Shown here piece after piece: positions 1 through 6,426 of a DNA stretch of 15,615 nucleotides (position 1 is the first letter of the stretch; each line of letters starts with the position of its first letter). A program made the translations under genes and the position numbers. This stretch comes from CAZJZH01 sp964550465 (GTDB lineage: Bacteria; Patescibacteriota; Patescibacteriia; JACRDY01), in contig CAZJZH010000023.1 of assembly GCA_964550465.1 (NCBI GenBank), positions 1 to 15,615 of the forward strand. The letters run 5' to 3'. The notes under the pieces were generated by a model that saw only the letters and a list, made by a program, of their open reading frames with translations, ran no database searches and was not told the DNA's origin.

Positions 1-64
1 TACCCTCTTTGCCCTTGGTCTTACCGGCAGTAATTTTTACCATGTCACCTTTGCGAATCTTCAT
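1..64 (-). CDS. rplX: 50S ribosomal protein L24 (uL24), N-terminal fragment
   Basis: Only the first 21 codons are in the window; the gene runs off the left edge. The visible protein starts MKIRKGDMVKITAGKTKGKEG, which matches the N-terminal KOW motif of bacterial L24, an early 23S rRNA-binding assembly protein of the large subunit. The ATG is 5 nt downstream of the rplN stop, in the canonical rplN-rplX order. No Shine-Dalgarno sequence is visible before it (TAAGTCCTATG), so translational coupling to rplN is likely. Confidence 0.93.
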   Translation of the reverse strand, partial: MKIRKGDMVKITAGKTKGKEG

Positions 65-69
65 AGGAC

Positions 70-441
70 TTACAATACTTCTGGAGCCAATGAAATAATC
101 TTGTTGTAGCCCAAAGCGCGTAGTTCACGCGGGATGGGCCCAAAGATACGGGTAGCTTTTGGCTCTTTGGTCTTTGGATCAACCAACACTACAGCGTTAT
201 CATCAAAGCGGATGTAGCTACCGTCTTTCCGACGAGTCTCCTTGCGGGTTCGCACGACGACCGCTTCATACATCTGCCCTTTCTTGACGTTGCTGTGTGG
301 CACCGCTTCTTTGACAGATACTTTGATAATCTCACCAACCCGAGCGTACCGCTTACGGCTACCACCAAGTACCTTAATACACTGGAGCTTTTTGGCTCCG
401 CTGTTATCAGCTGATTTCAACATGGTCAATACTTGGATCAT
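70..441 (-). CDS. rplN: 50S ribosomal protein L14 (uL14)
   Basis: A complete uL14 of 123 residues, the usual family length. The N-terminus MIQVLTMLKSADNSGAKKLQCIKVLGG has the family hallmark ADNSGA, and the C-terminus FGPIPRELRALGYNKIISLAPEVL is also typical. L14 binds 23S rRNA, forms an intersubunit bridge and is the docking site of the silencing factor RsfS. The first ATG fits the family start. It lies 10 nt after the rpsQ stop and has no recognisable Shine-Dalgarno sequence. A second in-frame Met at residue 7 is a less likely start, because the family normally has the MIQ segment. Confidence 0.97.
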   Translation of the reverse strand: MIQVLTMLKSADNSGAKKLQCIKVLGGSRKRYARVGEIIKVSVKEAVPHSNVKKGQMYEAVVVRTRKETRRKDGSYIRFDDNAVVLVDPKTKEPKATRIFGPIPRELRALGYNKIISLAPEVL

Positions 442-451
442 ATCGGTGTTG

Positions 452-709
452 TTACTTGACGATCTTGGTTAACCGCCAGCGCTTACGCTTACTGATAGGT
501 CGGCACTCGGCAAACTCAACCACATCACCAACTTTAGCGGTTTCTTTCTCATCATGCACCAAATACTTAGTACTGGTCTTGAACCGCTTACGGTAGATGG
601 GGTGAACTTTGGTACGCTCAACCACTACACTGATGGTTTTTTCCATACCAGTGCTAGCTACCGTGCCGGTAAATCGTCGCTGAATTTTTGCTGTAACGTC
701 CTTTTCCAT
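452..709 (-). CDS. rpsQ: 30S ribosomal protein S17 (uS17)
   Basis: An 85-residue primary 16S rRNA-binding protein of normal length. The visible family pattern is an OB-fold core with RRFTGTVASTGMEKTISVVVERTKVHPIYRK, followed by the conserved KVGDVVEFAECRPISKRKRWRLTKIV. It sits between rpmC and rplN as in nearly all bacteria, with a 5-nt gap to the rpmC stop. The bases before the start (TAATCACTATG) have no Shine-Dalgarno match. Confidence 0.97.
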   Translation of the reverse strand: MEKDVTAKIQRRFTGTVASTGMEKTISVVVERTKVHPIYRKRFKTSTKYLVHDEKETAKVGDVVEFAECRPISKRKRWRLTKIVK

Positions 710-714
710 AGTGA

Positions 715-939
715 TTATGATTGGTTGGTTTCATCAGTAGCTGTAGCTTCCTGATTGCGCAGCTCATTCATCCGGGTCAACAAACGAGCAATGAACTGCT
801 TGGTAACGTTTACTTCATGCGTGCTCTTCAATTGCCCATTGGCTGTTTTAAATCGCAAATCACGCAACTTCTGGCGCTGTTCAGCCAGCAAGCGGTGTAA
901 TTCTTTCAATGGCAATTCTTTGACTTCGAAATACTGCAT
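715..939 (-). CDS. rpmC: 50S ribosomal protein L29 (uL29) with short acidic tail
   Basis: uL29 is a small alpha-helical hairpin protein beside the polypeptide exit tunnel, where it helps form the binding site for trigger factor and SRP. I chose the ATG at 939 (MQYFEVKELPLKELHRLLAEQ), giving 74 residues. An upstream TTG at 957 would overlap rplP by 14 nt and add an atypical MSCDKS. The LRDLRFKTANGQLKSTHEV segment is the usual L29 core. The last 13 residues (NQEATATDETNQS) are a polar tail beyond the usual end. The start is 4 nt after the rplP stop, with no clear Shine-Dalgarno sequence. Confidence 0.93.
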   Translation of the reverse strand: MQYFEVKELPLKELHRLLAEQRQKLRDLRFKTANGQLKSTHEVNVTKQFIARLLTRMNELRNQEATATDETNQS

Positions 940-943
940 AGAC

Positions 944-1348
944 TTATCGCATGACAAACTTTGTTTTGACTGGCAACTTGTGCCCGGCTAAGCGCAAGGC
1001 TTCGCGAGCCGCTTCTTCGCTAACACCGTCAACTTCAAACAGAATGGCGCCAGCTTTAACATCGGCAATGTAGTGGTCAACCGCACCTTTTCCGCCACCC
1101 ATCGGCACCTCAGCACTCTTGCTGGTGACTGGCTGATCCGGGAAAATGCGGATCCAGACCTTACCACCACGCTTGAATGACCGGGTCATGGCACGACGGG
1201 CAGCCTCAATCTGACGAGCGGTTACCCACTTGGCAGTTGTGGCTTTTAGACCGTACTTACCAAAGCTAATGGTGGTACCAGCGGTAGCCACGCCTTGGCT
1301 CTGGCGACGGAATGTCTTGCGGTGTTTTGTCTTATTCGGTGACAGCAT
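944..1348 (-). CDS. rplP: 50S ribosomal protein L16 (uL16)
   Basis: A 134-residue uL16 of normal length. It contributes to the A-site region and is needed for late 50S maturation. Family features include the start MLSPNKTKHRKTFR, the central ITARQIEAARRAMTR-like segment (here VTARQIEAARRAMTRSFKRGG), the WIRIFPDQPVTSKSAEVPMGGGKG loop, and the ending LAGHKLPVKTKFV. The ATG lies 3 nt after the rpsC stop. A weak AGGGT precedes it by only one base, so coupling is more likely than independent initiation. Confidence 0.97.
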   Translation of the reverse strand: MLSPNKTKHRKTFRRQSQGVATAGTTISFGKYGLKATTAKWVTARQIEAARRAMTRSFKRGGKVWIRIFPDQPVTSKSAEVPMGGGKGAVDHYIADVKAGAILFEVDGVSEEAAREALRLAGHKLPVKTKFVMR

Positions 1349-1351
1349 ACC

Positions 1352-2011
1352 CTACTTGCGATTAGCCTTACCATCAGCCAATACCTGGCCGCGGTAAATC
1401 CATACCTTGACTCCAATAGCTCCGTAGATAGTGCGGGCAACACCGCGGCAGTAGTTGATATCTGCGCGCAGGGTGTGCAGTGGCACTGAGCCAGAGGTAA
1501 AGGTTTCTTGACGAGCAATTTCTGCTCCGTTCAATCGACCAGCCACAATCACCTTAACGCCTTTGGCGCCGGCTCGCTCAACGCGACCAATGGCTGATTT
1601 GACTGCTCGACGAAACGGAACACGCTTTTCTAGGTCAAAGATAATGTCCATCATCACTACCCGAGATGACAAGGCTGGCTTATCAACTTCTTTAATGGTA
1701 ATGCGCAGGTCAATCTTTTGACTGCCGAAAAACTTTTGCTTAATTTCTTTTTTCAAATCCTCAGCACCTTGTCCGCCACGACCAATCACCACACCAGGCT
1801 TAGCTGAGTAAATAATAATCTCTAGGCTCTTAGCGGTACGCTCAAAGATAATGCTATCAATAGCAGCAGCACGCAGCTTGGTATCCAAAAACTTTCGCAG
1901 CTTGACGTCTTGTTCCAACGTGGCGGCGTAATTCTGCTTACCAAACCACTTGGCGTTCCAGTCAGTGGTGGTACCGATTCGAAATACTTTTGGATTTACT
2001 TTCTGTCCCAT
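1352..2011 (-). CDS. rpsC: 30S ribosomal protein S3 (uS3)
   Basis: A 219-residue uS3, part of the mRNA entry channel and its helicase activity. The N-terminal MGQKVNPKVFRIG is diagnostic. A type II KH domain follows, with its GxxG loop in VVIGRGGQG (about residues 75-83). The C-terminal domain has RVPFRRAVKSAIGR, then the basic GAEIARQETFTSGSVPLHTLRADINY and GVKVWIYRGQVL motifs. The ATG is 5 nt downstream of the rplV stop (TAATCTATATG), without a Shine-Dalgarno match. Confidence 0.98.
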   Translation of the reverse strand: MGQKVNPKVFRIGTTTDWNAKWFGKQNYAATLEQDVKLRKFLDTKLRAAAIDSIIFERTAKSLEIIIYSAKPGVVIGRGGQGAEDLKKEIKQKFFGSQKIDLRITIKEVDKPALSSRVVMMDIIFDLEKRVPFRRAVKSAIGRVERAGAKGVKVIVAGRLNGAEIARQETFTSGSVPLHTLRADINYCRGVARTIYGAIGVKVWIYRGQVLADGKANRK

Positions 2012-2016
2012 ATAGA

Positions 2017-2538
2017 TTATGACTGCGTGTCTGATTCTTTGGCTGCTGTGTCTGCAGCTGGCTGCTTTTGATCTGATGTATTTGCCTGCTTGTCAGTCTT
2101 GTCCTGAGCAGGCTTAGCTGCAGCATCTTTCTGCTCATCCTTCTTGCTACCGGTAGCATCAATTGGCGCTGGTGCTTCACGCTTAACTGGCTCTACAACG
2201 GTGTCTGTACCATCACTCAAGGTGACTGCGATGTGTGTCATCCGCTTACGCAACTGAGTAGCGCGACCAAAAGCTCGTGGCATCCAACGCTTCAAGGTTG
2301 GACCGTCATCAGCAGTGATTGTTGCTACCACCAGATCAGCCTTAGCTAGATTGTAATTGTGCTCAGCGTTGGCCACTGCTGACTCAATCAACTTCTTGAC
2401 TGGGCGAGCAGCTGCTTTTGGTGAATGCTGTAACAATGTCAAAGCCTCAGTCACTTTCAACCCGCGCACCAAATCAACCACCAGGCGAACCTTGCGGGGA
2501 GAGATGCGGATGAATCGTGCTTTGGCGTTAACCTGCAT
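2017..2538 (-). CDS. rplV: 50S ribosomal protein L22 (uL22) with long disordered C-terminal tail
   Basis: Residues 1 to about 112 are a normal uL22 core: MQVNAKARFIRISPRKVRLV at the N-terminus, then the tunnel beta-hairpin region GPTLKRWMPRAFGRATQLRKRMTHI. L22 lines the exit tunnel and binds all domains of 23S rRNA. At 173 residues the protein is about 60 longer than the usual 110-115. The extra C-terminal part (about 113-173) is low-complexity, rich in Ala, Asp, Lys, Gln, Thr and Pro, with no hydrophobic core, so it is probably disordered. The 7-nt gap after rpsS carries only a weak AGG close to the start. Confidence 0.97.
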   Translation of the reverse strand: MQVNAKARFIRISPRKVRLVVDLVRGLKVTEALTLLQHSPKAAARPVKKLIESAVANAEHNYNLAKADLVVATITADDGPTLKRWMPRAFGRATQLRKRMTHIAVTLSDGTDTVVEPVKREAPAPIDATGSKKDEQKDAAAKPAQDKTDKQANTSDQKQPAADTAAKESDTQS

Positions 2539-2545
2539 AGCCTAA

Positions 2546-2872
2546 TTACTTATCTGAACTTGAAGCAGCTGAGCGAGCGGCCGCTTCACGAGCGGCAGCA
2601 GCACGCTGCAATTCCTTAGCCATTTTACCACCATGTCCCAAAAACTTGCGGGTTGGCGCAAACTCACCCAAACGGTGACCGACCATGCTTTCGCTGATGG
2701 CAACCTCAACGAACTTCTTGCCGTTATGGACACCAAACAGGTGCCCCACCATTTCTGGTGTGATAACTGCTGCCCGAGACCACGTCTTAATCATGGTACC
2801 CGGCTTGGCAGCCGCTACTTTCTTTAGCAATCGTTCATCGATATTAACTCCTTTTTTGAGTGATCGTGACAT
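2546..2872 (-). CDS. rpsS: 30S ribosomal protein S19 (uS19) with Ala/Ser-rich tail
   Basis: A 108-residue uS19. It sits in the head of the small subunit and contacts S13 and the A-site finger. Core motifs are MSRSLKKGVNIDERLLKK, TWSRAAVITPEMVGHLFGVHNGKKFV and GHRLGEFAPTRKFLGHGGK. The typical protein ends about 15 residues earlier; here an Ala/Arg/Ser-rich extension follows (roughly 86-108, RAAAAREAAARSAASSSDK). The ATG lies 15 nt after the rplB stop, the widest gap inside the operon, and has no Shine-Dalgarno sequence (TTTCCTATG). Confidence 0.97.
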   Translation of the reverse strand: MSRSLKKGVNIDERLLKKVAAAKPGTMIKTWSRAAVITPEMVGHLFGVHNGKKFVEVAISESMVGHRLGEFAPTRKFLGHGGKMAKELQRAAAAREAAARSAASSSDK

Positions 2873-2887
2873 AGGAAATGGTAACTA

Positions 2888-3733
2888 CTAGCGCTTCTTC
2901 TTGCGGTGACGGCTACGAACAATCAGCTTGTCTGATGGTTTGTTCTTCTTGCGCGTCTTGACGCCCAAAGCTGGTTTGCCCCATGGGGTCTTTGGATGTT
3001 TCAAACCAATTGGGTTACTGCCTTCACCACCACCGTGGGGGTGATCGACTGGGTTCATCACCTTACCACGAACGGTAGGGCGAATACCCATGTGACGCTT
3101 CCGACCGGCTTTACCGACGCGAACGCGCTGGTGCTGTTGCTGACCTAACTGACCAATAGTGGCCAGACAGCTCTTTGGCACCAATCGTACCTCACCAGAT
3201 GGCAATCGCAATTGAGCAAACTTACCCTCAACAGCCATCAACTGAGCAGCGGTACCAGCTGAGCGGACAATAGCGCCTCCCTTGCCTGGTGTCAACTCAA
3301 TGTTGTAGACCGTCATACCAACCGGAATGAATTCCAGTGGCATACGACTACCAACTTCTGGCTTAACACCCTTTTGTGAAGAGATAATCTTGCTACCAAC
3401 CTTGAGGCCTTCTGGCACCAAGACGTAGCGCTTTTCACCATCAGCATAGGTAGCGACAGCGATCCGGACGTTACGGTTTGGGTCGTACTCAATGGTCGTC
3501 AGCTTGGCAGGAATGTCAAACTTGTTGCGCGTAAAATCAACTTCACGCAGGAAGCGTTTGGCACCACCACCACGGTGACGGACGGTAATTTTACCCTGGT
3601 TGTTTCGCCCACCGGTGCGCTTACGGGTAGTCAGTTTGCGCTTCAGACTGCGCTGAGCAGTAATATCATCAGAGCGCTCCACTGATGTGCGGCGTCGGGC
3701 TGGGGTAGTTGGTTTGTAAACCTTTAATGACAT
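2888..3733 (-). CDS. rplB: 50S ribosomal protein L2 (uL2)
   Basis: A 281-residue uL2, close to the usual 273-280. L2 binds domain IV of 23S rRNA and is needed for subunit association and peptidyl-transferase function. The near-universal MNPVDHPHGGGEG motif is present (about residues 226-238) and includes the conserved His. The N-terminal LTTRKRTGGRNNQGKITVRHRGGG is also typical. The start is 3 nt after the rplW stop, and a GGAG overlapping the end of rplW may act as its Shine-Dalgarno sequence. This is one of the few plausible ones in the operon. Confidence 0.98.
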   Translation of the reverse strand: MSLKVYKPTTPARRRTSVERSDDITAQRSLKRKLTTRKRTGGRNNQGKITVRHRGGGAKRFLREVDFTRNKFDIPAKLTTIEYDPNRNVRIAVATYADGEKRYVLVPEGLKVGSKIISSQKGVKPEVGSRMPLEFIPVGMTVYNIELTPGKGGAIVRSAGTAAQLMAVEGKFAQLRLPSGEVRLVPKSCLATIGQLGQQQHQRVRVGKAGRKRHMGIRPTVRGKVMNPVDHPHGGGEGSNPIGLKHPKTPWGKPALGVKTRKKNKPSDKLIVRSRHRKKKR

Positions 3734-3736
3734 ACC

Positions 3737-4204
3737 TTAAACTCCTTCGTAAATTTGAATACTCTGGCCGGCTGGCAGGGTCACCACTGCTTTGCGCCAG
3801 TTCTTGCGCTGACCAAAGACACGGCCGTAGCGAACTTTCTTACCACGGACAGTGCTGACATTAACCCGCACTGGTTTAATACCGTAGATTCGCTCAATCG
3901 CCTTCTTAATCTCATTCTTAGTAGCATCCGGTGCTACCATGAAGACATACTGATTGACCGCGCTCAGACTAGCAGCTTTCTCAGTCACAATTGGTTGAAT
4001 CAAGATCTGGTGGTAGTCACCAGTAGCAGCCTGAGCCATCGGTTGATTAGCCTGCTTTGGCGCGTCTGTCTGAACATCCTTACTTGATGCAGCAACTTCC
4101 TTGCTTGGTGCGTCCTGCTGCTGTGTATCTGCAGCTGAAGTAGTTGATGTGGTCTCATCAGTCTTTTTAGCGCCTCGCTTTTTGATTGAATCCAAAATAC
4201 CCAT
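3737..4204 (-). CDS. rplW: 50S ribosomal protein L23 (uL23) with N-terminal extension
   Basis: The uL23 core occupies roughly residues 62-155 (YHQILIQPIVTEKAASL, then NQYVFMVAPDATKNEIKKAIERIYGIKPVRVN and GRVFGQRKNWRKAVVTL). L23 is the main docking platform for trigger factor and SRP at the tunnel exit. Preceding the core is a 60-residue extension that begins MGILDSIKKRGAKK, a short amphipathic basic helix. It continues as a Thr/Ser/Gln/Asp/Ala-rich disordered stretch. The total of 155 residues compares with about 95-100 in most bacteria. No internal Met gives a better start: the one at 76 of the extension region is unsupported, and the annotated ATG abuts rplD by 4 nt. Confidence 0.96.
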   Translation of the reverse strand: MGILDSIKKRGAKKTDETTSTTSAADTQQQDAPSKEVAASSKDVQTDAPKQANQPMAQAATGDYHQILIQPIVTEKAASLSAVNQYVFMVAPDATKNEIKKAIERIYGIKPVRVNVSTVRGKKVRYGRVFGQRKNWRKAVVTLPAGQSIQIYEGV

Positions 4205-4208
4205 ATGC

Positions 4209-4916
4209 TTATTCTTTGTCCGCCGTAGCTTCAGTTACTGCTTCTTTATCTGGTGCAGCTGCTGGTGGCTCAGTAGTTTGTTCACCGCCATAAAATGACT
4301 GGATAGCAGCCAAGCTGTCTTGTGATAGCAGTACATACCGGTAGCGCAGCAAGTCCAACACACTCAAACTCTGTGCGCCAACAGCCTGAACCTGTGACAG
4401 GTTACGAGCAGCCCGGATCAAACCAGTCTCTGCCTTGGTCAAAGCGACCAGTACTTTCTGCTGCTTGACTGGCAATGCTGCCAACATGGTAGCTAACTGC
4501 TTGGTCTTAACCTCTTCCCCTGGCAGTTGTAGTGAATCAACCACAATCAATCGGTCATGCTTAGCCTTATCAGACAGGATCATCCGTAGCGCGGCCCGCT
4601 TCATCTTTTTGTTAATCTTGACGGCAAAGTTACGTTCTTTGGTTGGACCAAAGGTGACGCCACCACCACGCCAGATTGGTGAACGGCTAGAACCAGCGCG
4701 AGCGCGGCCGGTGCCTTTTTGTTTCCATGGCTTACGACCACCACCACGAACGGCAGAGCGACCCTTGGTGTGGGCCAATGGCTTACGAGCGTTGTGCTGT
4801 AAGCCTACCACCACTTGGTGAATAACCGCCTCTTTTGGCTCAACCGCAAACAATGTTGCATCCAAGGCAACCTGCGCTACTTCTTTACCCTGCTGATTGT
4901 AGACAGCTACTTTCAT
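4209..4916 (-). CDS. rplD: 50S ribosomal protein L4 (uL4) with C-terminal tail
   Basis: uL4, 235 residues. The globular domain spans both ends of the core, and the basic loop that reaches into the exit tunnel lies at about 45-95. That loop contains AHTKGRSAVRGGGRKPWKQKGTGRARAGSSRSP, the family signature. The core ends near residue 208. A further 27 residues (GGEQTTEPPAAAPDKEAVTEATADKE) form an acidic low-complexity tail. In E. coli, L4 represses its own operon by acting on the S10 leader; whether it does so here is unknown, but the rplC leader has a terminator-like hairpin. The start is 11 nt after rplC, without a Shine-Dalgarno sequence. Confidence 0.98.
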   Translation of the reverse strand: MKVAVYNQQGKEVAQVALDATLFAVEPKEAVIHQVVVGLQHNARKPLAHTKGRSAVRGGGRKPWKQKGTGRARAGSSRSPIWRGGGVTFGPTKERNFAVKINKKMKRAALRMILSDKAKHDRLIVVDSLQLPGEEVKTKQLATMLAALPVKQQKVLVALTKAETGLIRAARNLSQVQAVGAQSLSVLDLLRYRYVLLSQDSLAAIQSFYGGEQTTEPPAAAPDKEAVTEATADKE

Positions 4917-4927
4917 AGTCTTAAAAT

Positions 4928-5569
4928 CTAAGCGGTTTGAGCTACTTTAGCTTCTTTCAAAACAGTCACTGACACCAAACTGTTGCGAGCACCAGGTACA
5001 GCACCTTTGATAAACAGCAGGTTATCCTTGGCATCAGTACCAACAATTTCCAAATTACGCACCGTTACTTGTTCATTGCCCATGCGACCAGGCATGCGCT
5101 TACCTTTAAAAACACGAGCCGGACCGGTTGAACCGATCGAACCAGGCATACGCAGCTGATCTTTGTGACCATGAGTAGCTGGTGAACCACCAAAGCCATG
5201 GCGCTTCACTACACCTTGGAAACCACGACCCTTTGAGGTGCCAGTAACGCTAACCTTGTCACCAGCAGTAAACTGCTCGACAGACAGGGTGTCACCGCGC
5301 TTAATCTCACCCATCACTTCAGCTGAATCAAAGCGGAATTCCTTCATCACGGCTGCTTTTGGTAGATCTTTCAAATGACCGATTTGCGGCTTAGCTAAAC
5401 GCTTCTTTTCACCAAAACCTAGCTGAATTGCAGTATATCCGTCTTTTTCAGCGGTTTTGACCTGTGTTACCACGCATGGACCAGCTTGAACAACGGTCAC
5501 TGGGATAACAGTGCCGTCTTCCAAAAACTGCTGGGTCATGTGTAGTTTTTTGCCTAAAATTACCTTCAT
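4928..5569 (-). CDS. rplC: 50S ribosomal protein L3 (uL3)
   Basis: uL3, 213 residues from the ATG at 5569 (MKVILGKKLHMTQQF). It is an early assembly protein that reaches toward the peptidyl-transferase centre. The conserved finger is GVVKRHGFGGSPATHGHKDQ followed by RMPGSIGSTGPARVFKGKRM and GRMG. The PATHGHKDQLRMPGSIG variant resembles CPR L3 sequences, to my recollection. An in-frame start at 5626 would add 19 residues (MVLSLHCTKPFLFAVNC...) unlike any L3, and it would place the terminator-like hairpin inside the gene, so I rejected it. This is the first gene of the operon, with rpsJ absent upstream. Confidence 0.97.
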   Translation of the reverse strand: MKVILGKKLHMTQQFLEDGTVIPVTVVQAGPCVVTQVKTAEKDGYTAIQLGFGEKKRLAKPQIGHLKDLPKAAVMKEFRFDSAEVMGEIKRGDTLSVEQFTAGDKVSVTGTSKGRGFQGVVKRHGFGGSPATHGHKDQLRMPGSIGSTGPARVFKGKRMPGRMGNEQVTVRNLEIVGTDAKDNLLFIKGAVPGARNSLVSVTVLKEAKVAQTA

Positions 5570-5591
5570 AATTGGGCAATTGACTGCAAAC

Positions 5592-5624
5592 AAAAAAGGT
5601 TTTGTACAATGAAGTGACAAAACC
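5592..5624 (-). terminator. Terminator-like hairpin in the rplC leader (candidate attenuator)
   Basis: Read on the minus strand, GGTTTTGT (5624-5617) pairs perfectly with ACAAAACC (5605-5598) around an 11-nt loop, and TTTTTT (5597-5592) follows at once. The stem is AU-rich, so termination may be partial. It sits 22 nt before the rplC start and about 110 nt after the predicted transcription start. It lies inside the leader rather than after a gene, which fits attenuation better than simple termination. Confidence 0.6.
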
Positions 5625-5745
5625 AACGAGCTGGGGCACGAGGTGAAAATATAGCTTATTTTAGCTAAATCTTCTGCCGAGTGTAGATTATTTCTGGCCT
5701 GTACAGACCTGAGAAAACTTGCTCCACCCGTTGATTTGTGGGGCT

Positions 5746-5774
5746 AGTATAGAGCAAGTAAAAAATATTGTCAA
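5746..5774 (-). promoter_or_regulatory. Sigma70-type promoter of the ribosomal protein operon
   Basis: On the minus strand, TTGACA (5774-5769) is a perfect -35. It is followed by exactly 17 nt and then TATACT (5751-5746), a 5/6 match to the -10. Transcription would start near 5739, giving a leader of about 170 nt before rplC. The leader contains a small TAGCT/AGCTA hairpin (about 5653-5668) and the terminator-like hairpin at 5592-5624. The strength fits a ribosomal operon. Confidence 0.82.
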
Positions 5775-5807
5775 CATTAGTGGGCCATCAAGATGTCGTA
5801 ACATGTC

Positions 5808-5816
5808 TGTGGATAA
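5808..5816 (-). promoter_or_regulatory. Perfect DnaA box consensus, isolated
   Basis: The minus strand reads TTATCCACA, the exact high-affinity DnaA box. It lies between the divergent rplC promoter and the structured RNA. I see no second perfect box nearby and no DnaA, DnaN or origin-type genes, so this is not evidence for an origin. One 9-mer can occur by chance; a regulatory role for DnaA at this intergenic region is possible but unproven. Confidence 0.4.
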
Positions 5817-5828
5817 ATATGATGGTAT

Positions 5829-5857
5829 TTGACTAAACAGCGATAACGCAGTAAAAA
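5829..5857 (+). promoter_or_regulatory. Candidate promoter reading toward the structured RNA
   Basis: TTGACT (5829-5834, 5/6 to consensus), a 17-nt spacer and TAAAAA (5852-5857, 4/6). It points rightward into the structured region. It would start transcription near 5864, about 28 nt before the first strong helix. A weaker alternative -10 is TATGCT at 5879-5884, without a good -35. Confidence 0.4.
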
Positions 5858-5871
5858 GCAACTACAACGTT

Positions 5872-5893
5872 CCTTAAATATGCTATTTTAAGG
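5872..5893. repeat. AT-rich inverted repeat CCTTAAA/TTTAAGG
   Basis: CCTTAAA (5872-5878) and TTTAAGG (5887-5893) form a perfect 7-bp inverted repeat around TATGCTAT. It overlaps the left edge of the structured RNA and a possible -10. It could be an operator, or the basal stem of the RNA. There is no U-tract on either side to make it a terminator. Confidence 0.4.
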
Positions 5894-6426
5894 TGATTGG
5901 CCGGCGGCTAACCGCCTAGGTTGCGGCCATGGCCACCGCGCTATCACCACTTGGCCCTTCCGCAAAGCGGAAGATGGGGTGTCAACCTCGCGATACCAAG
6001 GCGATCGTGGCTCCGCACATGTCACTGGCATTACTTCATCTAGCTGGTGAATGTCCGGACCCCTCATCAAGAGGGCCACAACATATCGTCTGGAGTATCC
6101 CGAGGCCCGAGAAGGAGGCAATGAATCCTGACATGACAAGGCCAGACACCCGTCTGGATTCGCCTTCTTCTCACCTACCAAACAGTTGTCGGGTTCGGCC
6201 ATCCCATTACCCCATGTGGATGTGAAAGGTGACAACTGACTATGTCTGACGACAATGCGACTCACGCTAGCCTGCAAAGGCGCGTATATGCATCGCAGCC
6301 CTTCAGTGGGATAATCGTCGTTCAGGCAAGAGTACGTGGACACACCGACCAGGGTTGACCGCCCTCCTTTGTCCATCATTGCTCTTTCATTGCTCATTGC
6401 TCTTTCTCGTACCATCATATGGTACA
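5892..6426 (+). ncRNA. Candidate large structured RNA of unknown family
   Basis: No convincing protein is encoded here on either strand, but the plus strand contains many perfect or near-perfect helices. They include GGTGAT 5892-5897 with ATCACC 5943-5948, which encloses GGCGG/CCGCC; CTTCCGC/GCGGAAG 5957-5973; and GAGAAGGAGGC 6109-6119 with GCCTTCTTCTC 6162-6172, which encloses CCAGAC/GTCTGG. CAGTTGTC 6183-6190 pairs with GACAACTG 6231-6238, enclosing CATCC/GGATG. CTGACGAC 6246-6253 pairs with 6317-6325, enclosing TGCGA/TCGCA and an 8-bp stem capped by GCAA (6264-6285). TGGACA 6337-6342 pairs with TGTCCA 6370-6375, and GTACCAT/ATGGTAC spans 6409-6425. The GNRA loop and the downstream plus-strand terminators indicate the plus strand. 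RNase P RNA and tmRNA were considered but their invariant motifs were not found. Ends are approximate. Confidence 0.5.
6377..6406 (+). repeat. Short direct repeats CATTGCTCTTTC
   Basis: CATTGCTCTTTC occurs at 6377-6388 and 6395-6406, and a further partial copy CATTGCTC (6388-6395) bridges them. The block lies between the last large helix of the structured RNA and the hairpin at 6409-6425. It is pyrimidine-rich and unpaired in the structure I can draw. It may be a single-stranded linker or a slippage product. Confidence 0.55.

Noticed and set aside
5570..5626. A longer rplC start at 5626
   Set aside because: The extra residues do not match L3, and they would be encoded by the terminator-like hairpin.
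6040..6100. RNase P RNA-like stretch (GTGAATGTCCGGAC and GGGCCACAACATA) on the plus strand, and CTAGATGAA on the minus strand
   Set aside because: These are partial resemblances only. The near-universal ACAGAA segment and the matching P4 partner at the right distance were not found on either strand.
6121..6225. A 34-codon frame after AAGGAGG (MNPDMTRPDTRLD...)
   Set aside because: The Shine-Dalgarno-like bases are part of an 11-bp stem, the spacing to the ATG is only 2 nt, and the peptide has no recognisable features.
6337..6375. T-arm-like hairpin AGGG-TTGACCG-CCCT near a TGTCCA end, as in a tRNA or tmRNA 3' end
   Set aside because: The 7-nt loop lacks the TTC core, no matching D and anticodon arms fit, and no tmRNA tag frame is present.
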